In this document: piece by piece, positions 6,443 to 13,561 of the stretch
Position numbering within the stretch: the stretch's first letter is position 1
How the letters are laid out: each line of letters opens with the position of its first letter
Origin: Campylobacteraceae bacterium
Lineage (GTDB): Bacteria; Campylobacterota; Campylobacteria; Campylobacterales; Sulfurovaceae
Assembly (NCBI GenBank): GCA_027063105.1
Contig: JAMOSL010000053.1
Coordinates: 1 to 14,024 of the forward strand
Direction: 5' to 3'
Length of the DNA stretch: 14,024 nt
Position numbers and translations under genes: made by a program
Notes under the pieces: generated by a model
The model's database searches: none
What the model saw: the letters and a program-made list of their open reading frames with translations, nothing else
What the model was told of the DNA's origin: nothing

Positions 6443-6985
6443 ATGAGAATATTAAAAGCCCTATTATCTATTTTTGCAATATTTGCTATCAATAGTACAC
6501 TCTATGCTAAATCAGCAGAAGTTATAAATCAAGAGGTTAATGCATCTCTGAAATTGTTTAATAAAGAGGTAAAAGGTTCAGATATCTTTTTAGCTAAAAG
6601 TGTAAAAGGTTATTTGGTTTTTCCTGAAGTAGTTAAAGCAGGTATTGGTATTGGTGGAGAGTATGGCGAAGGTGCTTTAATAGTTGATGGCAAGACTATT
6701 CAGTATTATAGTACAGCTTCAGCATCAATAGGTCTACAATTTGGAGTTCAAACAAAAGCTATTTTAATTGCATTTTTAACAGATAAAGCTCTTAATAATT
6801 TTCAAAAAAATAATGGATGGAAAGTTGGTGTAGATGGCTCTGTAGCAATAATTAAATGGGGTACAGGACAAGATATTAGTAATGCAACATTCAATAAGCC
6901 AGTAATTGGATTTGTATATGGTAATAAAGGCTTAATGTATAATTTAACGATAGAAGGTAGTAAATTTACAAAGATTGTTCGTTAA
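6443..6985 (+). CDS. Exported SYLF (Ysc84-like) domain protein
   Basis: The 180-residue protein has a clear Sec signal peptide (MRILKALLSIFAIFAINSTLYA, cleavage after residue 22), so the mature form is periplasmic. The rest matches the SYLF/Ysc84 family: a helix with regularly spaced hydrophobics (VINQEVNASLKLFNK), then AKSVKGYLVFPEVVKAGIGIGGEYGEGALIV written as the usual 'lifP.v.kaG.g.Gg.yG.G' pattern (51-81), YYSTASASIGLQFG (88-101), and a second glycine-rich half (GWKVGVDGSVAII). SYLF domains bind phosphoinositides in eukaryotes; the bacterial role is unsettled. The start ATG has AAAGGA six bases upstream. The gene ends inside the convergent radical SAM gene (20-base tail overlap). Its last residues, EGSKFTKIVR, are encoded in that overlap. 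Confidence 0.88.
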   Translation: MRILKALLSIFAIFAINSTLYAKSAEVINQEVNASLKLFNKEVKGSDIFLAKSVKGYLVFPEVVKAGIGIGGEYGEGALIVDGKTIQYYSTASASIGLQFGVQTKAILIAFLTDKALNNFQKNNGWKVGVDGSVAIIKWGTGQDISNATFNKPVIGFVYGNKGLMYNLTIEGSKFTKIVR

Positions 6986-7844
6986 ATCTATCTTTATAAC
7001 TACATTTTTGACATAGCTCTTCTATTGCTATGTCATTTTTAAAGCCATTTTTTATTGATTGTGTTCGGTTATTATTCATTATTTCATCTAAAGTATTTTT
7101 TTTAAAATCCCCTAATTCTATAACTCCTTTACTATCAAGACAGCATGGCACAACTGTTCCATCAACTAAAATTGCAATGTGAGATTTTAATCCTAAACAA
7201 GTACCATTTCCATATATAGGATTATCTAAAGACGGCCACTCAAAATAGTTATCAAAGTGAAGAAGTATCTTGTTTTCTAAACGAATATTTTTAGGTCTTT
7301 CTTTATATATTATTTCTATTGTTTGTTTTAAATAGAAATTATTAGACAACTCTTTGAATAATTCTTGATTAAAATTTTTTTCACTCATCATCTCATCAAG
7401 ATTCCATATTCTAAGATTTATAAATAGGTTGGCATCTTGTTTTATCTTCTCTTTACATAAATTTATAATTGGTGTTATATATTGTAGTAATGTAATAGCA
7501 GTATCATTCTTATTATAACTATTAAGAGATATGTTTATCTGTTTTACTGCATTATGAAATAGTGTTGAAATAGGGTGTTTTTTTATAAAATATCCACTAG
7601 TTGTTAATATAGCTTTCATTTTATATTTTTCCATAATATCCAAATATTCAACTAGATTATTAACAGTTAATGGATCACCCATAACATGAAAAGCAATCTC
7701 TTTTGTATATTTCTTAGATTGCATAACCATATCTTCAAATAGTTTTAATGACATTGTTTCTGATGATATATCAGATGTGGGACAGAATGAACATTTAAGC
7801 CCACAAATATTTGTTATCTCTATATATATTCTATGAAATTTCAT
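6966..7844 (-). CDS. Radical SAM/SPASM domain protein
   Basis: The 292-residue protein opens with IYIEITNICGLKCSFCPT, whose CxxxCxxC (C14, C18, C21) binds the SAM-cleaving [4Fe-4S] cluster. MGDPL (55-59) stands in the place of the usual GGEP SAM contact. The C-terminal quarter is a short SPASM-type region: C216 in GTCLGLK, DGTVVPCCLD (C234, C235), LGDFKKNTLDEIMNN, and ELCQKC (C278, C281), giving five cysteines for one auxiliary cluster. Many relatives modify peptides or proteins; the substrate here is unknown. Start: I use the ATG sharing its A with the TAA of the upstream gene (TAATG). A Met ten codons earlier is possible but has no ribosome site and is not conserved-looking. No good ribosome site precedes the chosen ATG either (AGAGG is 13 bases away), so translation probably depends on coupling. 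Confidence 0.88.
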   Translation of the reverse strand: MKFHRIYIEITNICGLKCSFCPTSDISSETMSLKLFEDMVMQSKKYTKEIAFHVMGDPLTVNNLVEYLDIMEKYKMKAILTTSGYFIKKHPISTLFHNAVKQINISLNSYNKNDTAITLLQYITPIINLCKEKIKQDANLFINLRIWNLDEMMSEKNFNQELFKELSNNFYLKQTIEIIYKERPKNIRLENKILLHFDNYFEWPSLDNPIYGNGTCLGLKSHIAILVDGTVVPCCLDSKGVIELGDFKKNTLDEIMNNNRTQSIKNGFKNDIAIEELCQKCSYKDRFNEQSL

Positions 7845-8818
7845 TAGTTTGAAATAACCTCTTCTTCCATGCATTCTGCTAAATCATCGATATTTCTACT
7901 TCTTCTAATACAAGGCATTTCTTGTTTTAGTTTAAGAATTTTATTATCTAATCTATCCAGTTTTTCCTCTTTTTGTCTCTTTATCCAATAATCTACTTCA
8001 CAACCATTATCTTCAATACCATTAATTTTTGATTTAATTTTAATTACACTATTCAAACATATATTTGCTTCATTAGCATTTTCTGCATTCTCTAAACATA
8101 CTCTAGCTTCTTTCATCTCTCTAAGTAGTTTAGGAAGAAATTTCTTTTGTTTAGTAAATATTTCAGTTTTATTTTCAGTTAAAGTTTCTGTTATATTAGA
8201 TAAAAATCCTTTTGATATACTTTTCTTTAATGTTGGTAATTCAAAATACTCGTCTGTTATATTTTTATCAAAAGATATAGAAGTTGCCTCCTTTATCATT
8301 AATATATTATCCAAACTTTTTTCTTCTTTTAAAACAATTCCTTTGTATATACATTTTTTAGTATCTTTGTATTGAAGCTCTTGACATGTATATCCTAGAA
8401 TATTAGAGGACCCAACTCTCTCCCAATTTTTGGTAGATTTTGATGATATATCTTTTTTCTCTTTAATATCTTGTTTTATAAGAGGGTCTACTCTTTTTTC
8501 TATAATATTTTTATCAAAATTTACATTATATATAACTCCATAATCATCAAGCGTTAGACTTTGAATATCTTGCATATTTACAATAGTCCCTGTAGAAGTT
8601 TTTGTATAATTTTCTTTATATATTCTTTTTACTCCCCAGTTAATGAAGACTAAACTTGAACTACCAATCATATTAATATGTGTAGTTTCTGTTACTTGAC
8701 CATCACCTGATATATTATAATGTATTTCTGCTTTTTGTGTGTCATATACTTTATAAAATACTTCTCCAAATAGTATACTACTCAATCCTATAAATATAAT
8801 TAAAAATTTATCTTTCAT
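7844..8818 (-). CDS. Exported protein with two CX12C helices, unknown function
   Basis: The 324-residue protein has a Sec signal peptide (MKDKFLIIFIGLSSILFG, mature from about E19). Residues 22-195 look beta-rich: YKVYDTQKAEIHYNISGDG, DDYGVIYNVNFDKN, ILGYTCQELQYKDTKKCIYKG and LPTLKKS. The 'LGYxCxxxxxxxxxxCxYKG' stretch (C145, C156) resembles the pattern in LolA-like or DUF4412-type periplasmic proteins, a weak resemblance. The C-terminal third is helical and has two matching Cys pairs, C241-x12-C254 and C303-x12-C316, with C273 between them. This suggests two disulfide-closed helical hairpins. I do not recognise a named family. The ATG has AAGGAG five bases upstream. The stop codon overlaps the start of the radical SAM gene by one base, so the two are one operon. 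The product is clearly exported; its function is open. Confidence 0.8.
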   Translation of the reverse strand: MKDKFLIIFIGLSSILFGEVFYKVYDTQKAEIHYNISGDGQVTETTHINMIGSSSLVFINWGVKRIYKENYTKTSTGTIVNMQDIQSLTLDDYGVIYNVNFDKNIIEKRVDPLIKQDIKEKKDISSKSTKNWERVGSSNILGYTCQELQYKDTKKCIYKGIVLKEEKSLDNILMIKEATSISFDKNITDEYFELPTLKKSISKGFLSNITETLTENKTEIFTKQKKFLPKLLREMKEARVCLENAENANEANICLNSVIKIKSKINGIEDNGCEVDYWIKRQKEEKLDRLDNKILKLKQEMPCIRRSRNIDDLAECMEEEVISN

Positions 8819-8890
8819 TATTACTCCTTGTTAAAATTAAAAAAAGTGTAATATATTTTACCCAATTCTTATTAAATGTTTATTATAAAG

Positions 8891-8899
8891 TGATATAAT
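8891..8899 (+). promoter_or_regulatory. Extended -10 for the CopZ-like gene
   Basis: TGATATAAT is a perfect extended -10 (TGn plus TATAAT) ending 27 bases before the chosen ATG at 8927, giving a leader of about 20 bases. No -35 box is visible, as is common in this phylum. It lies in the 108-base region divergent from the exported CX12C protein gene. Confidence 0.6.
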
Positions 8900-8926
8900 C
8901 TATTTTATTTTTATGGGGTGTTTAAA

Positions 8927-9376
8927 ATGTTTTTTTTCGTAAGTAAATGTCCTCTCTGTAAGCAAAAGGGGAAAAAAGTTAATTCTGATACGATTCTTCA
9001 TCATGTCAAAGATATTAGTAGAATCAGTGATAAAGGATATTCTTATTGTTCAACACCATCTTGTGATATTATATACTTCAATGATAAAGAGACCTTTACT
9101 AGTTCTACACTAAATAAAGAAGTAGGTGCTAAAGATTATTCAAGTCAAGGTGCATTAATTTGTTATTGTTATAACTATACAAAATTATCACTTGATACTA
9201 TTGGCTTAATAGATAAAATACAAATTCGTATTGATAATTATGGTTGTAGATGTGATATTCGAAATCCTTCAGGACAATGTTGTATACCTCCAATTGAAGA
9301 GGCAATAATTCAAAAAGCTGTGCCGAAACATAAGAAGAGAGAGAGAATAAAAATAATAGATGCTACTTATGATTAA
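8927..9376 (+). CDS. CopZ N-terminal-type Zn/[2Fe-2S] protein
   Basis: The 149-residue cytoplasmic protein resembles the N-terminal domain of Archaeoglobus-type CopZ copper chaperones. It has CPLC (8-11) with KGKKVNSDTILHHVK after it, YCSTPSCDIIYF (C41, C46), KEVGAKD, then ICYCYNYT (C79, C81) and YGCRCDIRNPSGQCC (C107, C109, C118, C119). The first two pairs probably hold zinc, while the later cysteines should bind a [2Fe-2S] cluster, as in CopZ. The heavy-metal-associated domain with MxCxxC that normally follows is absent; instead the protein ends in a basic stretch (KHKKRERIKI). I start at the ATG at 8927, with GGGG/GGTG seven or eight bases upstream; a GTG at 8918 in the same frame is an alternative that adds three residues. 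It converges on glyA with 21 bases between stops. The domain assignment is good; a copper role is inference. Confidence 0.8.
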   Translation: MFFFVSKCPLCKQKGKKVNSDTILHHVKDISRISDKGYSYCSTPSCDIIYFNDKETFTSSTLNKEVGAKDYSSQGALICYCYNYTKLSLDTIGLIDKIQIRIDNYGCRCDIRNPSGQCCIPPIEEAIIQKAVPKHKKRERIKIIDATYD

Positions 9377-9397
9377 ACTCTCTTTATATTTTAAAAA

Positions 9398-10648
9398 CTA
9401 GTAGATGGCTTTATCATATATAATAAAGTTTCTAGCTAAATCTTTCATCTCTTCTTTAATCTTTGTTTGAAGATCTGTATTATTAATATCATCCAAAATA
9501 TCAGCAATTTTATTTGCAATAATTTGAAATTCAGCTTCGCCCATTCCTCTTCTTGTAAGAGCTGGAGAACCTATTCTGATACCACTTGTTACAAATGGAC
9601 TTCTAGTTTCACCAGGTACTGTATTTTTATTAATCGTGATACCTGCATTACCTAATGCTTCATCAGCATCTTTTCCAGAAAAATCTTTATCTAAGAACGA
9701 TACTAGAATAAGATGATTATCAGTACCACCACTTACAACATCATATCCTCTTGCTATTAAAATATCAGCCATCTTAGATGCATTAACTTTAACTTGTTTA
9801 GCATAATCTTTCCACTCATTACTTAGATTATATTTAAAACCAACAGCTTTACCTGCAATAACATGAACTAATGGACCACCTTGAAGTCCAGGAAATATCG
9901 CAGAATTAATTTTCTTTGATACTACCTCATCATTAGTCATAATCATACCACCTCTTGGACCTGCAAGAGTTTTATGTGTTGTAGTTGTAACTACATCTGC
10001 ATAAGGGAATGGACTAGAGTGTTCTCCTGCACATACTAAACCAGCAATATGAGCAATATCAGCAAATAAAATTGCTCCAACTTCATCAGCTATATCTTTG
10101 AATTTCTTAAAATCAATTTCTCTAGCATAAGCAGAAGCACCACATACAATTATCTGAGGCTTAACAATTTTAGCTATATCTAAAACTCTATCATAGTTAA
10201 TTCTACCATCAAGTTCAACACCATAAGTAAAACTTTGATAATTCTTTCCACTAAAGCTAGGTTTACTTCCGTGAGTTAAATGTCCACCATGACTTAAATC
10301 CATACCTAATATTTTATCACCAGCTTTAATTAAACCTGCATAAACAGCACCATTTGCTTGAGAACCAGAATGAGGTTGAACATTTGCATAATTACAATTA
10401 AAAAGCTCACAAGCTCTATCAATCGCTAACTGCTCTACTTTATCTGCAAACTCACAACCACCATAATATCTTTTATATGGGTAACCTTCTGCATATTTAT
10501 TTGTAAAAACAGAACCCATAGCTTCCATAACAGCAGGAATAGTAAAGTTCTCACTAGCTATCATCTCAAGGTGATCAGTTTGTCTAACTAATTCATCTTC
10601 AATCGCTTCATAAATCTCTGGGTCAAATGACTCTATGGCATAACTCAT
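9398..10648 (-). CDS. glyA: Serine hydroxymethyltransferase
   Basis: This PLP enzyme of the cytoplasm converts serine and tetrahydrofolate to glycine and 5,10-methylene-THF, the substrate of FolD. The 416 residues match GlyA end to end: LEMIASENF (27-35), NKYAEGYPYKRYYGGC (50-65), QPHSGSQANGAVY (91-103), LSHGGHLTHG (118-127), ADIAHIAGLV (196-205) and TTTTHKTLAGPRGG (221-234) with the Schiff-base Lys226, then FPGLQGGP and TSGIRIGSPALTRRG. No catalytic residue is missing. The start is the only sensible ATG; AAAGGA lies nine bases upstream. It is the third gene after cysS and the outer-membrane protein on this strand. A 94-base gap upstream holds an inverted repeat and a possible promoter, so it may be transcribed on its own. 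Confidence 0.98.
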   Translation of the reverse strand: MSYAIESFDPEIYEAIEDELVRQTDHLEMIASENFTIPAVMEAMGSVFTNKYAEGYPYKRYYGGCEFADKVEQLAIDRACELFNCNYANVQPHSGSQANGAVYAGLIKAGDKILGMDLSHGGHLTHGSKPSFSGKNYQSFTYGVELDGRINYDRVLDIAKIVKPQIIVCGASAYAREIDFKKFKDIADEVGAILFADIAHIAGLVCAGEHSSPFPYADVVTTTTHKTLAGPRGGMIMTNDEVVSKKINSAIFPGLQGGPLVHVIAGKAVGFKYNLSNEWKDYAKQVKVNASKMADILIARGYDVVSGGTDNHLILVSFLDKDFSGKDADEALGNAGITINKNTVPGETRSPFVTSGIRIGSPALTRRGMGEAEFQIIANKIADILDDINNTDLQTKIKEEMKDLARNFIIYDKAIY

Positions 10649-10685
10649 TATATAATTTCCTTTTGTATACTTTAATATCTTAAAA

Positions 10686-10716
10686 TTAAATCATAAAATA
10701 CAATAAAGTGATTTAA
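10686..10716. repeat. 8-base inverted repeat upstream of glyA
   Basis: TTAAATCA (10686-10693) and TGATTTAA (10709-10716) are exact inverted arms separated by 15 bases. The repeat lies 38 bases before the glyA start codon and overlaps a TATGAT sequence that could serve as a -10. Read in the direction of transcription the second arm is followed by TTTTAAG, so it could also be a weak attenuator or terminator after the outer-membrane gene. The evidence is sequence symmetry only. Confidence 0.4.
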
Positions 10717-10742
10717 ACCATCTTGAAAAAGCTTCATATCGT

Positions 10743-11300
10743 TTAGAAGAAGTAGTGTAGTGCTATTGAGAAACCTTTTATTCTATCAAACTGGTCAACC
10801 TCTTGCACACTTAAATATCTATATTCTAAAGATATATCTACTTGTTCACTAATATAATACATTAAGCCAATATTTCCACCCATTGCATAACCTGCAGTAT
10901 TTACTGTGCTTGTATCTGATTCATTGATGTTTATAGCATTCATCCAATCATTACCTGTATCAATTATTCCTGTAGATAAACCAAGATATATACGACCTTT
11001 TCCATTAAAAAGACCTGCAACTAGAGTTCTATCCACTTGTAGCATTAAAGATTGATATTCATCAAAATTATCTTCATAAGTTACCATAGTTCTCCATACA
11101 TTATTTTGCATACCAACTCTGAATCCCATAAGAATATTATTATCTAATAAATCATTTTCTAATCCTACAATACCGATAAATGGATACTGTTCTACCTCAT
11201 CAATTACAATATCTTTTGCATTTATTTGTGTTGTAGCTGCCAATATAGGAGTAGTAAACAAAGTACATGCTAAAATAAATGAACTAATCGTTTTTTTCAT
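10743..11300 (-). CDS. Small outer-membrane beta-barrel protein
   Basis: The 185-residue protein begins MKKTISSFILACTLFTTPILA, a signal peptide with cleavage after residue 21. The mature part alternates polar and hydrophobic residues in strand-like blocks: FIGIVGLEND, ILMGFRVGMQNNVWRTMVTYED, YQSLMLQVDRTLV, GRIYLGLSTGII, MGGNIGLMYYISEQVDISLEYRYL. It ends in IALHYFF, with the terminal Phe that outer-membrane barrels use for BAM recognition. About eight strands fit the length, like OmpA-type small barrels. The function is not recognisable. The start chosen has AAGGA seven bases upstream. The frame stays open for 17 more codons into the end of cysS, but those lack a ribosome site and would bury the signal peptide. 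It starts 25 bases after cysS and may have its own promoter in that gap. Confidence 0.85.
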   Translation of the reverse strand: MKKTISSFILACTLFTTPILAATTQINAKDIVIDEVEQYPFIGIVGLENDLLDNNILMGFRVGMQNNVWRTMVTYEDNFDEYQSLMLQVDRTLVAGLFNGKGRIYLGLSTGIIDTGNDWMNAININESDTSTVNTAGYAMGGNIGLMYYISEQVDISLEYRYLSVQEVDQFDRIKGFSIALHYFF

Positions 11301-11319
11301 TAAAATTTCCTTTTTGAAA

Positions 11320-11328
11320 AGTATATCA
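11320..11328 (-). promoter_or_regulatory. Candidate extended -10 for the outer-membrane gene
   Basis: The minus strand reads TGATATACT here, an extended -10 overlapping the cysS stop codon and ending about 20 bases before the outer-membrane gene's ATG. It would let this abundant-type protein be made independently of cysS. The transcribed leader would be only about a dozen bases but still include AAGGA. Confidence 0.4.
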
Positions 11329-12726
11329 TATTTTTTCCCAAACTGTACCATTTCCTGTATCCATAATAGAGATATTCATAGAAGTTAACTCTTCTCTAAT
11401 ATTATCTGATAATTTAAAGTTTTTATCTTTCTTAGCAATAGTTCTATTTTCTATTAATAGTTCTATTTTTTCTTTTAAATCTTTCTCAATACCTATCTGA
11501 AAATATCCAAATGGTTCTTTATTTCCAAATCCAAGTAGGGTATCAATAAATTCTATATTAGCCAAACTCTCTTTTTTAAGATTTTTATCTTTTGGATTTA
11601 TATCTAATTTTTCATTGATTTCTGATACCATTTCATCAATAGATGCTAAAGCTATAGATATATTCAAATCATCACTCATTGCGTCTAGCATTCTATTTAC
11701 AAACTCTTTTGCTGGTTTTGATGCCTTAGTTGGTAGCAGTCTTTTCTTTAATCTATATAATTTATCTAATCTCTTTTTTGATACTAATAAGTCTTCTTCG
11801 TTAAAATTAAAATCATTGCGATAGTGAATTGAGTTTAGATAATATCTTAATATCTCACCATCATAATTATTTAGTGTATCTTTTATAAAAAAACTATTAC
11901 CTAAAGATTTACTCATTTTTTCACCATCAATTTGGACAAACCCATTATGCATCCAATATTTAGCAATTTCTCTACCTGTTGCACATCTACTTTGAGATGC
12001 TTCATTTTCATGATGAGGAAATAGTAAATCAGCACCACCACCATGAATATCTATTGTAAACTTATTATTACCTTTAAAATATTTTTCTATCATAGCCGAA
12101 CATTCAATATGCCAACCAGGTCTACCACTTGCTAAACTATCGCCAAAACATATATTATCATTGTTATTACAAGCTTTCCATAATGCAAAATCTTTTGGAT
12201 TCTTTTTCTTGTCTGTATGTTCAACTCTACTTATAGTATCTTTATCCTCAATAACCATATTTGATATAGAACCATATTTATTGTCCTTATCTGTATCAAA
12301 ATATACATCACCATTATCTATTTTATAGGCAAATCCTAAATTAATAAGTTTGTTAATCATGTTTTCTATAGCATCTATTGAATCAGTTGCTTTTGGTGTT
12401 ATATCTGCTGGAATAATATTTAGAGATTTCATTTCACTATTATATCTTTCTATATAATAACTTGTAATTTCCTCTAAAGATTTGCCACTTTCTTTTATCT
12501 TATTGATAATTTTATCATCTATATCTGTAAAGTTCTTTGCTAAAGTGACCTTATATCCTAAAGCTTTTAGTGTTCTTGATAGTAAATCAAAACTAAGTGA
12601 ACTTCTTGCATGTCCTAGATGAGCATCATCATACACTGTTGGACCACAAACATATATAGATACTTCACCATCTCGTATTGTTTCAAATTTTCTTTTTCTT
12701 TTCTTTGAAGTGTCATAAAGATACAT
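11326..12726 (-). CDS. cysS: Cysteinyl-tRNA synthetase
   Basis: This class I synthetase charges tRNA-Cys. The 466-residue protein has YVCGPTVYDDAHLGHARS with zinc-ligand Cys27 and HLGH (36-39) in the HIGH position. KNFTDIDDKI (64-73), RPGWHIECSAM (202-212, Cys209) and GGGADLLFPHHENEASQ (229-245) supply the remaining zinc ligands and the cysteine pocket. The KMSKS loop is complete (EKMSKSLGN, 269-277). The tail contains the usual DALR-like helical region and ends IMDTGNGTVWEKI. The length is normal. The start MYLYDTSKKRK is the family N-terminus; AAGG lies ten bases upstream, slightly far. It is the first gene of a minus-strand group with the outer-membrane protein and glyA, divergent from the TauE/SafE gene. 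Confidence 0.98.
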   Translation of the reverse strand: MYLYDTSKKRKRKFETIRDGEVSIYVCGPTVYDDAHLGHARSSLSFDLLSRTLKALGYKVTLAKNFTDIDDKIINKIKESGKSLEEITSYYIERYNSEMKSLNIIPADITPKATDSIDAIENMINKLINLGFAYKIDNGDVYFDTDKDNKYGSISNMVIEDKDTISRVEHTDKKKNPKDFALWKACNNNDNICFGDSLASGRPGWHIECSAMIEKYFKGNNKFTIDIHGGGADLLFPHHENEASQSRCATGREIAKYWMHNGFVQIDGEKMSKSLGNSFFIKDTLNNYDGEILRYYLNSIHYRNDFNFNEEDLLVSKKRLDKLYRLKKRLLPTKASKPAKEFVNRMLDAMSDDLNISIALASIDEMVSEINEKLDINPKDKNLKKESLANIEFIDTLLGFGNKEPFGYFQIGIEKDLKEKIELLIENRTIAKKDKNFKLSDNIREELTSMNISIMDTGNGTVWEKI

Positions 12727-12759
12727 AAATAGTAGGCCTTATTATATTAAATTTTTTAA

Positions 12760-12765
12760 ATTATA
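12760..12765 (-). promoter_or_regulatory. Candidate -10 for cysS
   Basis: The minus strand reads GATATAATTT, a perfect TATAAT about 33 bases before the cysS ATG, leaving a leader of about 27 bases. A second TATAAT at 12741-12746 abuts the AAGG ribosome site and is too close to the start to serve comfortably. Confidence 0.45.
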
Positions 12766-12775
12766 TCTAAAATAA

Positions 12776-12784
12776 TGCTATAAT
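12776..12784 (+). promoter_or_regulatory. Extended -10 for the TauE/SafE gene
   Basis: TGCTATAAT is a perfect extended -10. Transcription would begin near 12790-12791, so the message would open almost directly on the ribosome site AAAGG (12791-12795). It lies only 10 bases from the opposing cysS -10, so the two promoters overlap and probably exclude each other. Confidence 0.55.
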
Positions 12785-12805
12785 TCTTAAAAAGGTCATT
12801 ATCTA

Positions 12806-13546
12806 GTGGAAATTATATTATCATTAACTGGTATAGGTATTGGAATACTATCAGGTTTTTTTGGAATGGGTGGTGGTACGGTTTTAGTGCCAATACTTCT
12901 TCTTTTAGGATTTGAAATGAGAGTGGCTGTTGGAATATCTATTATTCAAATGACATTCAGTTCTATATTTGGGTCATATATAAATTATCGTAAAGGCTCA
13001 TTAATATTTGATGATGGTCTGATGGTTGGTTTTGGTGGATTTGTTGGTGGATATTTAAGTGGATACTTAACAGCTGGAATATCAGAGAGAAACTTACAAT
13101 ATGTATTTATATTTTTTATACTATTTGCATTATATAGATTATACACTTCTCCCAAAGAAAATGATATAGAAAATAGTAAATCAGTATCTAAATTTATATT
13201 ATTTATCGTAGGTATTGGTATCGGAATTATATCTATTAGTATAGGTGTTGGTGGGGCAATTATTTTAATCCCAATTTTATCAGGTTTTTTACATTATCCA
13301 TTCAAAAAAGCAGTTAGTGCAGGACTGTTTTTTGTTGTATTTTCCTCAATATCAGGATTAATAGGCAGATTGGTCTATGGAGAGATAGATTTATATCATG
13401 GATTAATTATAGGTATTAGTTCATTACTTGGCGTATATTTGGGTATTTTATTAAAAGAAAAAATTCATAGCCAAAAATTAAAGTATTTTACAATTATCAT
13501 GTATCTAATAATATTAATCGTTATGATTTACAAAATATTTAAATAA
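12806..13546 (+). CDS. TauE/SafE family (sulfite exporter-like) membrane permease
   Basis: The 246-residue protein is almost entirely hydrophobic, with about seven or eight membrane helices in two related halves. The first half has GILSGFFGMGGGTVLVPILL (13-32) and the second GIISISIGVGGAIILIPILSGF (140-161), the repeated glycine-rich motif of the TauE/SafE (DUF81) family. SAGLFFVVFSSISGLIGRLVYG (171-192) is the second-half partner of GISIIQMTFSSIFGSYINYRKG (43-64). Members export sulfite, sulfoacetate or other small organic anions; the substrate cannot be read from the sequence. The start is GTG at 12806 with AAAGG ten bases upstream; it gives the normal family N-terminus and no ATG competes. 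It is followed 15 bases later by the ABC-F gene, probably on the same transcript. Confidence 0.92.
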   Translation: MEIILSLTGIGIGILSGFFGMGGGTVLVPILLLLGFEMRVAVGISIIQMTFSSIFGSYINYRKGSLIFDDGLMVGFGGFVGGYLSGYLTAGISERNLQYVFIFFILFALYRLYTSPKENDIENSKSVSKFILFIVGIGIGIISISIGVGGAIILIPILSGFLHYPFKKAVSAGLFFVVFSSISGLIGRLVYGEIDLYHGLIIGISSLLGVYLGILLKEKIHSQKLKYFTIIMYLIILIVMIYKIFK

Positions 13547-13561
13547 ACCAAAGGATTTTTT

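Noticed and set aside
7144..7158. TGGCAC sequence as a sigma-54 promoter
   Set aside because: It lacks the TTGC half at the proper distance and lies inside the radical SAM coding region with no gene to serve.
9377..9397. Terminator between the CopZ-like gene and glyA
   Set aside because: Only AGAGAG/CTCTCT-like runs about 35 bases apart are present; there is no compact hairpin with a T tract.
9467..9655. Plus-strand 62-codon open frame
   Set aside because: It lies entirely opposite glyA and is a by-product of glyA codon use.
11615..11824. Plus-strand 69-codon open frame
   Set aside because: It lies opposite cysS with no ribosome site; the composition is that of antisense to a Lys/Asp-rich protein.
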